DNA of 5,034 nt from Actinomycetota bacterium (GTDB taxonomy: Bacteria; Actinomycetota; Actinomycetes; S36-B12; UBA10799). The DNA is taken from the NCBI GenBank assembly GCA_030837445.1, contig JAUPKM010000265.1, positions 1 to 5,034 on the forward strand. Direction: 5' to 3'. Shown in pieces: positions 1 through 5,034 of this stretch. The position numbers and the translations under genes were made by a program. The notes under the pieces were generated by a model, which saw nothing but the letters and a program-made list of their open reading frames with translations, made no database searches and had not been told where the DNA came from. Positions within the stretch are counted from its first letter, which is position 1. The number at the start of each line of letters is the position of its first letter.

Positions 1-33
1 CCGCTGCCGGAGCAGCCACAGATCCACGACAGC

Positions 34-1383
34 ATGCTGGATCTGATCGGTAATACCCCGCTGGTCCGGCTGCACAGCCTGGCCCCCGAGACGGGCGCAG
101 AGCTGGTGGCCAAGGTGGAGTATTTCAACCCGGGTGGCTCAGTCAAGGACAGAATCGCCGTCCGGATGATCGACGCCGCCGAACGGGATGGCCTGCTGGT
201 CCCCGGCGGGACCATTGTCGAGCCGACCAGCGGCAATACCGGCGTCGGCCTGGCAATGGTCGCCCAACAGCGCGGCTACTCGACCATCTTTGTGTGCCCG
301 GACAAGGTGAGCCCCGACAAGATCGCCACCTTGCGGGCCTATGGCGCCGAGGTCGTCGTCTGCCCCACCGCGGTGCCACCCGAGGACCCACGGTCGTACC
401 ACCAGGTCAGCGACCGACTGGCCCGGGAAACCCCCAAGGCCTGGAAGCCGGACCAGTACTCCAATCCGAATAACCCCGAATCCCACTACCTCGGCACCGG
501 CCCTGAGATCTGGCACCAGACGGCAGGTCGGATCACTCACTTCGTCGCAGGTGTCGGGACCGGCGGCACCATCACCGGGGTGGGTCGATACCTGAAGGAG
601 GTGAGCCAGGGACGGGTGCAGGTGATCGGCGCCGATCCGACAGGTTCGGTGTACTCCGGTGGGAGTGGAAGGCCCTACCTGGTGGAGGGAGTGGGCGAGG
701 ATTTCTGGCCCACGACCTATGACCCCACCATCTGCGACGACGTCGTGATGGTCAGTGATCGGGAAGCCTTCACGATCACCCGTCGGCTGGCCAGGGAGGA
801 AGGGATGTTGGTGGGCGGTTCCTGCGGGCTCGCGGTGGCCGCCGCGATGAGAGTGGCCGCCGCAGCGTCACCCGACGACCTCGTCGTGGTGCTCCTACCC
901 GATTCCGGCCGCGGCTATCTGTCCAAAGTGTTCAACAACGAATGGTTGTCGTCATTCGGATTCCTCGCCTCTACCCGCACCGAACACACTGCCGAGCAGG
1001 TACTGTCCGCCAGGGTGGGACAGATTCCCTCCTTCATCCACCTGCACCCAACCGAGGCCGTGCGAGACGCAGTGGACCTCTTCAACGAATACGACGTCTC
1101 ACAGGTTCCTGTGGTGACGTCGGAGCCACCCGTGCTGGTGTCGGAGATGGTCGGCTCAGTGTCTGAACGGGAACTCCTGGATGTGCTATTCCGTGGCCAG
1201 GCCAGTCTCGCGGACCCGGTCGGGCGACACATGGGCCCACCGATGCCCACCATCGGTGCAGGTGAATCCGTGGACGCTGTCGTGACCGGACTCGGAACCG
1301 CCGACGCACTGGTGGTGCTCGCCGACGGAAGACCAATCGGCGTCCTCACTCGGCAAGACCTACTCAGTTTCGTCGCCCGTTGA
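34..1383 (+). CDS. cbs: Cystathionine beta-synthase, PLP-dependent, with C-terminal CBS-domain pair (5' end probably outside window)
   Basis: Condenses homocysteine with serine to give cystathionine, the first step of reverse transsulfuration, in the cytoplasm. Numbering from the ATG at 34: the fold-type II PLP core spans about residues 1-305, with Schiff-base Lys38 in NPGGSVKD, the TSGNTG loop at 65-70, the glycine phosphate loop GTGGT at 175-179, and Ser291 in LPDSGRG, expected to contact the pyridine nitrogen. Two CBS domains follow (about 325-385 and 396-449), a Bateman module that in relatives senses S-adenosylmethionine. This tail separates it from plain cysteine synthase. There is no N-terminal heme domain as in the human enzyme. 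The frame is open upstream to base 1 without ATG, GTG or TTG, and Met34 lies only four residues before the conserved IGNTPL motif, with no ribosome binding site at usable distance. The true start is therefore probably before the window. Family assignment is very secure; the start is not. Confidence 0.96.
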   Translation: MLDLIGNTPLVRLHSLAPETGAELVAKVEYFNPGGSVKDRIAVRMIDAAERDGLLVPGGTIVEPTSGNTGVGLAMVAQQRGYSTIFVCPDKVSPDKIATLRAYGAEVVVCPTAVPPEDPRSYHQVSDRLARETPKAWKPDQYSNPNNPESHYLGTGPEIWHQTAGRITHFVAGVGTGGTITGVGRYLKEVSQGRVQVIGADPTGSVYSGGSGRPYLVEGVGEDFWPTTYDPTICDDVVMVSDREAFTITRRLAREEGMLVGGSCGLAVAAAMRVAAAASPDDLVVVLLPDSGRGYLSKVFNNEWLSSFGFLASTRTEHTAEQVLSARVGQIPSFIHLHPTEAVRDAVDLFNEYDVSQVPVVTSEPPVLVSEMVGSVSERELLDVLFRGQASLADPVGRHMGPPMPTIGAGESVDAVVTGLGTADALVVLADGRPIGVLTRQDLLSFVAR

Positions 1384-1411
1384 TGTCGAGCCACCGATCG
1401 TGCCGCCACCT

Positions 1412-1419
1412 GAGGAGGA
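1412..1419 (+). promoter_or_regulatory. Strong Shine-Dalgarno sequence for the metB/CGL gene
   Basis: GAGGAGGA contains a full AGGAGG (1413-1418) ending four bases before the ATG at 1423. It fixes that start. The 39-bp gap after the cbs stop has no obvious promoter or hairpin, so the two genes are probably cotranscribed. Confidence 0.85.
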
Positions 1420-1422
1420 CCT

Positions 1423-2607
1423 ATGACGCCTGACACCACCCCTGGGTTCGCCACCCGGGCCATCCACGCGGGCCAGGAACCGGACAAGACCACCGGAGCG
1501 GTGATCCCCGCTATTCACATGTCGACCACGTTTCGGCAGGACGGCGTCGGCGTGCTGCCAGGCGGCTTCGAGTATTCCCGCAGTGGCAACCCCACTCGGG
1601 CAGCCTTGGAGGAATGCCTGGCTGCGCTGGAAGGAGTGGACCTCGGCGGCGATCCACTTCCGAACGTCCGAGCCCTCTGCTTCGCCTCCGGCCTGGCCGC
1701 CTCAGACGCCCTGTTCAGATCGGTGTTGTCGCCTGGCGATCATGTCGTAATCCCCGATGACGCGTACGGCGGCACCTACCGGCTGGTCAACTCGGTGTTG
1801 GGTGATTGGGGGGTGACCCACACCGTCGCGCCGGTGAGCGACCCGGGGGCGTTCGCGGCCGCCGCGATTCCGGGCCGAACCAAGCTGATGTGGGTGGAAT
1901 CGCCCACCAATCCGATGCTCGGTGTTGCCGATCTGAGCGCCCTCGCCGACATTGCGCACGCGGCGGAAGCCCACCTGGTAGTGGACAACACATTTGCCAC
2001 CCCCTACCTGCAGCAGCCGATGGCCTGGGGTGCGGACGTGGTCGTCCACTCCGTCACGAAGTATCTCGGGGGCCACAGCGACGTGGTCTCCGGTGCCGTG
2101 ATTGCGCGGGACCCGCAGTTGGTGGAACGAATCGCCTTCCACCAGAACGCGATGGGAGCCGTTCCCTCCCCGTTCGACTGCTGGCTCACCCTGCGCGGAA
2201 TTCGCACGCTGGCAGTGCGGATGGAGCGTCACTGCACCAACGCTCGGGCAGTTGTGGAGGCGCTGATGGCCCACCCGGAGGTGCTGGAGGTGTTCTACCC
2301 CGGCCTTCCGGGCAACCAGGGACACGCTTCGGCGCTGAGGCAGATGCGCGACTTCGGCGGGATGGTTTCGTTCCGCGTCGCAGGCGGCTCGGACCGAGCC
2401 CGCGCGGTCTGCGCAGGCACCGAACTGTTTACCCTCGGGGAGTCCCTCGGCGGGGTCGAGTCGCTGATCGAACTACCCGCCGCGATGACGCACTCGTCGG
2501 TGGCGGACTCTGAACTAGCAGTCCCCGACGACCTAATCCGACTGTCCGTCGGCATCGAGGACGCTGCCGATCTGGTGGCCGATCTGGTTGGGGCTCTCTC
2601 GGCCTAA
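1423..2607 (+). CDS. metB: Cystathionine gamma-lyase / gamma-synthase family PLP enzyme
   Basis: Member of the Cys/Met-metabolism PLP family (fold type I), 394 residues, the normal length. Visible landmarks: YSRSGNPTR at 51-59, whose Tyr51 and Arg53 bind the cofactor phosphate of the neighbouring subunit; Asp188 in DNTFA, pairing with the pyridine nitrogen; Schiff-base Lys213 in HSVTKYLGGHSD; and the ESLGGVESL motif. Glu340 at the start of that motif matches the Glu of gamma-synthases and gamma-lyases, where MetC beta-lyases have Tyr. The C-terminal motifs PAAMTHSS and RLSVGIED are typical. Whether it makes cystathionine (from acylated homoserine and cysteine) or cleaves it to cysteine, 2-oxobutyrate and ammonia cannot be told from motifs. 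Position directly behind cbs favours the lyase direction, that is reverse transsulfuration. Actinobacterial homologues are commonly named metB, so the symbol is nominal. Its stop overlaps that of the convergent gene. Confidence 0.93.
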   Translation: MTPDTTPGFATRAIHAGQEPDKTTGAVIPAIHMSTTFRQDGVGVLPGGFEYSRSGNPTRAALEECLAALEGVDLGGDPLPNVRALCFASGLAASDALFRSVLSPGDHVVIPDDAYGGTYRLVNSVLGDWGVTHTVAPVSDPGAFAAAAIPGRTKLMWVESPTNPMLGVADLSALADIAHAAEAHLVVDNTFATPYLQQPMAWGADVVVHSVTKYLGGHSDVVSGAVIARDPQLVERIAFHQNAMGAVPSPFDCWLTLRGIRTLAVRMERHCTNARAVVEALMAHPEVLEVFYPGLPGNQGHASALRQMRDFGGMVSFRVAGGSDRARAVCAGTELFTLGESLGGVESLIELPAAMTHSSVADSELAVPDDLIRLSVGIEDAADLVADLVGALSA

Positions 2608-2867
2608 CCAGCCTGCTCCACGAGATCGGCGCCCCCGGACCTCCTGGCGCCAGCCGTCAGATAGGCGATCGGTCCGAACGGCTGGATCACCAGACACACA
2701 GCCCACAGGAGCTTGGGTCCGCGGACATCGGCTCGCGGCCGCCGCCACAGGTCAACTGCCGCGGTGGCCGTCAGTGCTAGTTCAATCGACGCTCCCACCA
2801 GCACCAACGTCTGCTGCCCGCTGGACATGTCCCGCCAGTGCTTTCTACTCTTCCCAGCTGTTCCCAT
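2604..2867 (-). CDS. Small two-helix membrane protein, PLDc_N (phospholipase D nuclease N-terminal) domain type
   Basis: 87 residues. A basic N-terminus is followed by a first hydrophobic helix (about 20-38), a polar turn with the signature DLWRRP then VRGPKLLW (39-55), a second helix (about 54-72) containing FGPIAYL, and a basic tail. The DL-RRP / RGPK-LW / GPI-Y pattern is that of the PLDc_N domain, the membrane anchor of cardiolipin synthases, which also occurs alone in many small actinobacterial proteins of unknown role. No HKD catalytic domain is attached, so no enzymatic activity is implied. The start at 2867 has no clear Shine-Dalgarno; Met14 (codon 2826-2828) would also leave both helices intact. 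It lies 26 bp behind the 101-residue gene on the same strand and is probably cotranscribed with it. Its TAG stop overlaps the TAA of metB by three bases on the other strand. Confidence 0.8.
   Translation of the reverse strand: MGTAGKSRKHWRDMSSGQQTLVLVGASIELALTATAAVDLWRRPRADVRGPKLLWAVCLVIQPFGPIAYLTAGARRSGGADLVEQAG
2628..2651. terminator. Possible hairpin at the convergent gene end
   Basis: Two copies of the self-complementary hexamer GGCGCC (2628-2633 and 2646-2651) can pair around a 12-base loop, about 20 bases after the metB stop. No U-run follows. It lies inside the 3' coding end of the minus-strand membrane-protein gene, so it may be coincidental in GC-rich DNA. Confidence 0.2.
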
Positions 2868-2893
2868 GGTTCATCTTGGCACGGGCACCCGGG

Positions 2894-3199
2894 TCACCGA
2901 AAGATGTCGTCCAACCACTCGACAGCCGCCTCGGTATCGGCCACTACCTCCGCGATGGCGGAATTCTCGGGACGCCCGGCAGGCAGCACCAGTCGGAGTT
3001 CCTGAAGTTCGGCTGCCAACAGCACCATCAGGTCCCGGGCGGCCTGTAGCTGGCCGGCCGCGGGCATTCCGCCAGCGTCCACCACTGCCACCACCTGCTC
3101 GAACCGGGCTTGGGCAAGGTGCGAGAGTTCGGTGGCCGCCGCTGCCCGCTCCACAACCTCGGGCGACAGTTGCGCACCACCCCGTCGTCGCCACCACAT
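2894..3199 (-). CDS. Hypothetical helical cytoplasmic protein, 101 residues
   Basis: I do not recognise the family. The chosen start gives a protein beginning MWWRRRGG, then a mostly helical, Ala/Leu/Glu/Val-rich body from about residue 11 to the acidic end AVEWLDDIFR. Heptad-like spacing of Leu and Val between about 24 and 65 suggests a helical bundle or coiled coil. There are no Cys residues, no signal peptide and no membrane helix. The frame is open farther upstream to an ATG at 3313, but that longer version would overlap the divergent gene at 3303 and add a composition unlike the rest. The ATG at 3199 has instead a well-placed TTGTCC-18-TACCCT promoter ending six bases before it, which points to a leaderless transcript. 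It precedes the PLDc_N gene on the same strand, so a role at the membrane with that partner is possible, but this is inference. Confidence 0.68.
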   Translation of the reverse strand: MWWRRRGGAQLSPEVVERAAAATELSHLAQARFEQVVAVVDAGGMPAAGQLQAARDLMVLLAAELQELRLVLPAGRPENSAIAEVVADTEAAVEWLDDIFR

Positions 3200-3205
3200 G
3201 ATGTG

Positions 3206-3235
3206 AGGGTAGAACTTGCCGGGCGGTTCGGACAA
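3206..3235 (-). promoter_or_regulatory. Promoter of the minus-strand pair, leaderless arrangement
   Basis: Read on the minus strand: -35 TTGTCC (3235-3230), an 18-base spacer, -10 TACCCT (3211-3206, matching TANNNT), then CACATC and the ATG at 3199. Six bases from -10 to start codon put the transcription start at or next to the A of ATG. There is no purine-rich ribosome site in between. Confidence 0.6.
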
Positions 3236-3240
3236 GATGT

Positions 3241-3257
3241 GGCACGTCGGCCGTGCC
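3241..3257. repeat. Inverted repeat in the divergent promoter region
   Basis: GGCACG (3241-3246) and CGTGCC (3252-3257) are perfect inverse copies around the 5-base centre TCGGC. The site lies upstream of both divergent promoters, just beyond the -35 of the minus-strand one. It could be a regulator binding site controlling both directions; a six-base GC-rich arm can also arise by chance. Confidence 0.4.
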
Positions 3258-3270
3258 GGTTGGCGGTGAC

Positions 3271-3276
3271 TACCCT
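3271..3276 (+). promoter_or_regulatory. Possible -10 element for the 63-residue gene
   Basis: TACCCT (TANNNT pattern), identical to the -10 proposed for the divergent gene and preceded by the same C. It would give a short leader of about 20 bases including the GGAGG site. No good -35 is visible 17-18 bases upstream, where the inverted repeat lies, so this promoter might need an activator or be weak. Confidence 0.4.
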
Positions 3277-3291
3277 TGAAGTACCCGCAAC

Positions 3292-3296
3292 GGAGG
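3292..3296 (+). promoter_or_regulatory. Shine-Dalgarno deciding the start of the 63-residue gene
   Basis: GGAGG ends six bases before the ATG at 3303. The frame is also open from an ATG at 3276, but that start has no such site and would fall on the proposed -10 element. A GTG at 3300 lies directly before the chosen ATG and is too close to GGAGG. Confidence 0.75.
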
Positions 3297-3302
3297 TTGG
3301 TG

Positions 3303-3494
3303 ATGATCAACAAGGAATGGCATCAGCAGCACATCCTCGGCAGCAACGCCCCGCTGGACGCCCGGGTGGCATGGCATACCGAACACGTTCAGGTCTGCGG
3401 CTGCCGAGGTATGCCGAAGTCAATCGCCGATGAGATCGCGCGCCGTGATGAGGCGGCCCGGACGACGTTTGGCGGGCCTCACCGACCAGGCTGA
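3303..3494 (+). CDS. Hypothetical His/Cys-rich small protein, 63 residues
   Basis: I cannot name a family. The sequence shows two copies of WHxxH, at residues 6-10 and 24-28, separated by the segment LGSNAPLDARV, then a CGC (Cys32, Cys34) followed by RGMP and a charged helix (about 38-52). The tail TTFGGPHRPG looks disordered. The set His7, His10, His25, His28, Cys32 and Cys34 within 28 residues is a plausible metal or zinc site, but this is inferred from residue types only. No membrane segment or signal peptide is present, so it is probably cytoplasmic. A well-placed GGAGG and a terminator-like hairpin after the stop support a real single-gene unit, divergent from the 101-residue gene and upstream of the reductase. 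It could be a small regulator or a metal-handling protein; neither is shown. Confidence 0.75.
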   Translation: MINKEWHQQHILGSNAPLDARVAWHTEHVQVCGCRGMPKSIADEIARRDEAARTTFGGPHRPG

Positions 3495-3511
3495 CCGCGC
3501 GGCAATGGGAT

Positions 3512-3528
3512 GCGCCATCAAGTGGCGC
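3512..3528 (+). terminator. Terminator-like hairpin after the 63-residue gene
   Basis: GCGCCA (3512-3517) and TGGCGC (3523-3528) form a perfect six-base-pair stem with a TCAAG loop, 17 bases past the stop codon. No T-run follows, as is common for actinobacterial terminators. It would separate this gene from the reductase, which has its own promoter candidate. Confidence 0.45.
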
Positions 3529-3567
3529 TGACACGCACCCCACACTGACACGCGCGGCGACACTGAC
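3528..3567 (+). repeat. Spaced CTGAC repeats upstream of the reductase gene
   Basis: CTGACACGC occurs at 3528-3536 and 3545-3553, and a third partial copy CTGACT at 3563. ACACTGAC is shared by the second and third (3542-3549 and 3560-3567). Start-to-start spacing is 17 and 18 bases. A further CTGAC lies at 3491 over the stop of the preceding gene. The last copy sits 34 bases before the TSS-proximal GTG, near the -35 zone of the reductase. They may be tandem binding sites or simple sequence drift. Confidence 0.4.
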
Positions 3568-3589
3568 TCCGAACTCGCCATCGCGGCAC

Positions 3590-3595
3590 TAGCGT
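3590..3595 (+). promoter_or_regulatory. -10 element for the reductase gene, leaderless arrangement
   Basis: TAGCGT fits TANNNT and ends six bases before the GTG start at 3602, the spacing expected for transcription starting on the start codon. The best -35 match, CTGACT at 3563-3568, is 21 bases away, longer than ideal. The G-run between -10 and GTG is not a convincing ribosome site. Confidence 0.45.
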
Positions 3596-3601
3596 TGGGG
3601 G

Positions 3602-4588
3602 GTGGAATCCCGAGAGTGCGACCTGCTGATCATCGGTGCCGGTCCCACCGGCCTCTATGGCGCCTACTACGCCGGTTTCCGCGGTTTCAGTACCGTGGTC
3701 CTCGACACCCTGCCGGAGTTGGGCGGTCAAATCACTGCAATGTATCCGGAGAAGGACATCTTCGATGTCGCCGGGTTTCCCAGCATCAAGGGCCGCGAAC
3801 TGGTCGACCAACTCAGCAAGCAGGCGAGATCGTTCCCGATCGAATTCGTGCTCGGCGATCAGGCATGCGAACTGGAAACCTCCGATGATGGACCGGCGGT
3901 GGTCCGGACCGTCGCCGGCCGCTCGTTCACGACCAAGGCAGTTGTGCTCGCCGGCGGGATCGGATCGTTTCGACCCCGACCGATCCCCGTGGGCGAAGAG
4001 TGGCTGGACCGTGGGGTCGCCTACTTCGTCCCCCGACTGGCGGACTATCACGACCAGGACGTGGTCATCATCGGCGGCGGGGATTCGGCGTTCGACTGGG
4101 CTTGGTCGCTTCAACCGGTCGCGAGGTCCGTCACCCTGGTGCACCGGCGAGAGGCGTTCAGAGCCCACGCCGGCATGGTCGCGAAGGTGCGGGACGCCGG
4201 AGTCACGCTGATAACCAGCCACCAGCTGAGTGCCGTCACCGGAGCGGACACGGTCACGTCCGTGACCGTCAAACACCGAGACACCGGCGCGGAGACCGTG
4301 CTGCAGGCCGACGCCGTGATCGCCGCACTGGGTTTCATCGCCAATATCGGGCCGATGGCGCAGTGGGGCCTCGAGCTGGAGAAGCGCCGCGTGAGGGTCG
4401 ACAGCGCGATGCGGACGTCCTTGCCGCGAGTGTTCGCGGCCGGCGATCTGGCGGACTATGACGGCAAGGTGCCGTTGATCGCGGCGGGATTCGGAGAGGC
4501 TGCCACGGCAGTCAACAACGCGGCGCCGCTGATAGATCCCCATTACGGGGTGTTCCCGGGGCATTCGTCCGGCGAATCCGGCGAGTAG
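3602..4588 (+). CDS. Ferredoxin-NADP+ reductase, type 2 (YumC / thioredoxin-reductase-like)
   Basis: Flavoenzyme passing electrons between NADPH and ferredoxin (or flavodoxin) in the cytoplasm. 328 residues, the usual size of the YumC class. Order of landmarks: FAD Rossmann motif GAGPTG (12-17); the segment MYPEKDIFDVAGFP, highly characteristic of this class; NADPH-binding GGGDSA (158-163); HRREAFRAH (181-189), whose arginines suit the 2'-phosphate of NADPH; second FAD motif FAAGD (278-282); and the C-terminal GEAATAVNNA. There is no CxxC disulfide between the FAD and NADPH motifs, which rules out thioredoxin reductase. The C-terminal tail after the FAD domain ends in a GHSSG-like stretch, as in type 2 enzymes that use it at the dimer interface. 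The start is a GTG giving MESRECDLLIIGAG, with little room for residues upstream. It is an independent unit between a hairpin and the carbonic anhydrase gene, 46 bp downstream. The electron partner is not in the window. Confidence 0.93.
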   Translation: MESRECDLLIIGAGPTGLYGAYYAGFRGFSTVVLDTLPELGGQITAMYPEKDIFDVAGFPSIKGRELVDQLSKQARSFPIEFVLGDQACELETSDDGPAVVRTVAGRSFTTKAVVLAGGIGSFRPRPIPVGEEWLDRGVAYFVPRLADYHDQDVVIIGGGDSAFDWAWSLQPVARSVTLVHRREAFRAHAGMVAKVRDAGVTLITSHQLSAVTGADTVTSVTVKHRDTGAETVLQADAVIAALGFIANIGPMAQWGLELEKRRVRVDSAMRTSLPRVFAAGDLADYDGKVPLIAAGFGEAATAVNNAAPLIDPHYGVFPGHSSGESGE

Positions 4589-4610
4589 CACCCCCACCCT
4601 CGGCGCATCT

Positions 4611-4618
4611 GACCGGTC
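4611..4618. repeat. Eight-base palindrome before the carbonic anhydrase promoter
   Basis: GACCGGTC reads the same on both strands and ends two bases before the CTACCCT heptamer, inside the -10/-35 spacer of the next gene. It could be an operator; short GC palindromes are common in such DNA. Confidence 0.2.
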
Positions 4619-4621
4619 GCC

Positions 4622-4627
4622 TACCCT
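4622..4627 (+). promoter_or_regulatory. -10 element for the carbonic anhydrase gene, leaderless arrangement
   Basis: TACCCT lies seven bases before the GTG at 4635 with no purine-rich ribosome site in between (CTCGCAC). It is the same hexamer as the two -10 candidates near 3206 and 3271. No clear -35 is seen. Confidence 0.5.
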
Positions 4628-4634
4628 CTCGCAC

Positions 4635-5034
4635 GTGAGCCCATTCAAAGCCACCCCCGAGCCGTTCCCCTCCGACACCTTCAGTGACGTACTTGCGGCG
4701 AATGCGCGCTTCGCGGCCGAGTATCACGCGCCGAAGTCACTTACGGGTCGGGCCGCGAAGGGGTTGGCGGTAGTCACCTGTATGGACTCGAGGGTGGATC
4801 CGCTGGAGATCCTCGGGATGGGCCGGGGAGACGTCAAGATCCTGCGCAATGCCGGGGCCCGGGTGACCGAGGACGTCCTACGTACTCTGGCGCTCGCGTC
4901 ATATCTCCTTGAGGTCGACCGGATTCTGGTGATGCCGCACACGGACTGCCGGATGGCCAAAGGCGAGGAAGCCGATGTCCACGCCGCCATCTATGAGAAC
5001 TACGGGGTCGACACTCGCAGTATGGAGTTCGCAG
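4635..5034 (+). CDS. Beta-class carbonic anhydrase, 3' end cut by window edge
   Basis: Interconverts carbon dioxide and bicarbonate with a zinc ion, in the cytoplasm. The frame from the GTG runs open to the last base (133 codons plus one base). Visible active-site residues: Cys49 in TCMDSR, with the Asp51/Arg53 dyad, and His102 and Cys105 in PHTDC, giving the Cys-His-Cys zinc set. The Cys-to-His distance of 53 residues is the same as I recall for mycobacterial Rv1284, and the stretch LRNAGARVTEDVLRTLA between them is typical of that short beta-CA subgroup. About 30-50 C-terminal residues are probably missing. The N-terminal segment MSPFKATPEPFPSDTFSDVL is slightly longer than in Rv1284; an upstream TACCCT seven bases away supports the GTG as a leaderless start. 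It lies 46 bp behind the reductase gene but probably has its own promoter. Confidence 0.92.
   Translation, partial: MSPFKATPEPFPSDTFSDVLAANARFAAEYHAPKSLTGRAAKGLAVVTCMDSRVDPLEILGMGRGDVKILRNAGARVTEDVLRTLALASYLLEVDRILVMPHTDCRMAKGEEADVHAAIYENYGVDTRSMEFA

Noticed and set aside
915..1493. A 192-codon minus-strand open frame across the cbs/metB junction
   Set aside because: Low-complexity Ser/Thr/Arg-rich translation, antisense to two secure genes and spanning the intergenic gap; a codon-shadow frame.
1702..2325. A 207-codon minus-strand open frame, and a 235-codon plus-strand frame at 1806-2513
   Set aside because: Both lie within the metB coding region in other frames; translations are Arg/Gly/His-rich and show no family motif.
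2588..3201. Plus-strand frames of 153 and 162 codons across the two small minus-strand genes
   Set aside because: Their translations are Pro/Arg/Ser-rich without motifs, and the opposite strand encodes a recognisable PLDc_N protein.
3200..3313. Upstream extension of the 101-residue minus-strand gene to an ATG at 3313
   Set aside because: It would cover the whole divergent promoter region and overlap the start of the 63-residue gene; the added residues have a different composition and the ATG at 3199 has a well-placed promoter.
4563..4577. Inverted repeat ATTCG-TCCGG-CGAAT near the reductase stop as a terminator
   Set aside because: Only five base pairs, located inside the coding sequence, with no T-run; too weak to call.
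3602..4588. Thioredoxin reductase as an alternative name for the flavoprotein
   Set aside because: The CxxC redox pair expected before the second half of the NADPH domain is absent, and the MYPEK...DVAGFP segment is that of type 2 ferredoxin-NADP+ reductases.
3518..4678. A 386-codon open frame on the minus strand opposite the reductase gene
   Set aside because: It is antisense to a gene with full FAD and NADPH motifs, its translation is rich in Arg, Gly, His and Asp without recognisable domains, and long antisense frames are expected in GC-rich DNA.

Overview
This GC-rich window (roughly two thirds G+C) looks like chromosomal DNA of an actinomycete (Actinomycetota). The cystathionine beta-synthase and its MetB/CGL-type neighbour resemble, as I remember them, the mycobacterial Rv1077 and Rv1079 proteins. 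Several genes also carry the TANNNT-type -10 placed just before the start codon that is typical of leaderless actinobacterial genes. Genus cannot be decided from the sequence. No mobile element, CRISPR array, rRNA or tRNA was seen.

Layout. (1) 34-2607, plus strand: a transsulfuration pair, cbs (5' end probably beyond the window edge) followed 39 bp later by a cystathionine gamma-lyase/gamma-synthase gene with a strong ribosome binding site. Together they would carry sulfur from homocysteine through cystathionine to cysteine. (2) 2604-3199, minus strand: two small genes reading toward metB, an unrecognised 101-residue helical protein and then an 87-residue two-helix membrane protein of the PLDc_N type. 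The second one's stop codon overlaps the metB stop codon. (3) 3200-3302: a divergent promoter region with an inverted repeat in the middle. (4) 3303-3494, plus: an unrecognised 63-residue His/Cys-rich protein with two WHxxH motifs and a CxC, followed by a terminator-like hairpin. (5) 3602-4588, plus: a type 2 (YumC-like) ferredoxin-NADP+ reductase starting with GTG. (6) 4635 to the window end, plus: a beta-carbonic anhydrase starting with GTG, cut by the window edge.

The metabolic genes are ordinary housekeeping functions. The less ordinary parts are the small His/Cys protein, the unrecognised minus-strand protein, and the promoters. The heptamer CTACCCT occurs three times, each time just upstream of a start, and three of the start codons appear to be leaderless. 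I found no convincing evidence of a new multi-gene system; the divergent pair of small unknown genes around 2894-3494 is the best candidate for something undescribed.
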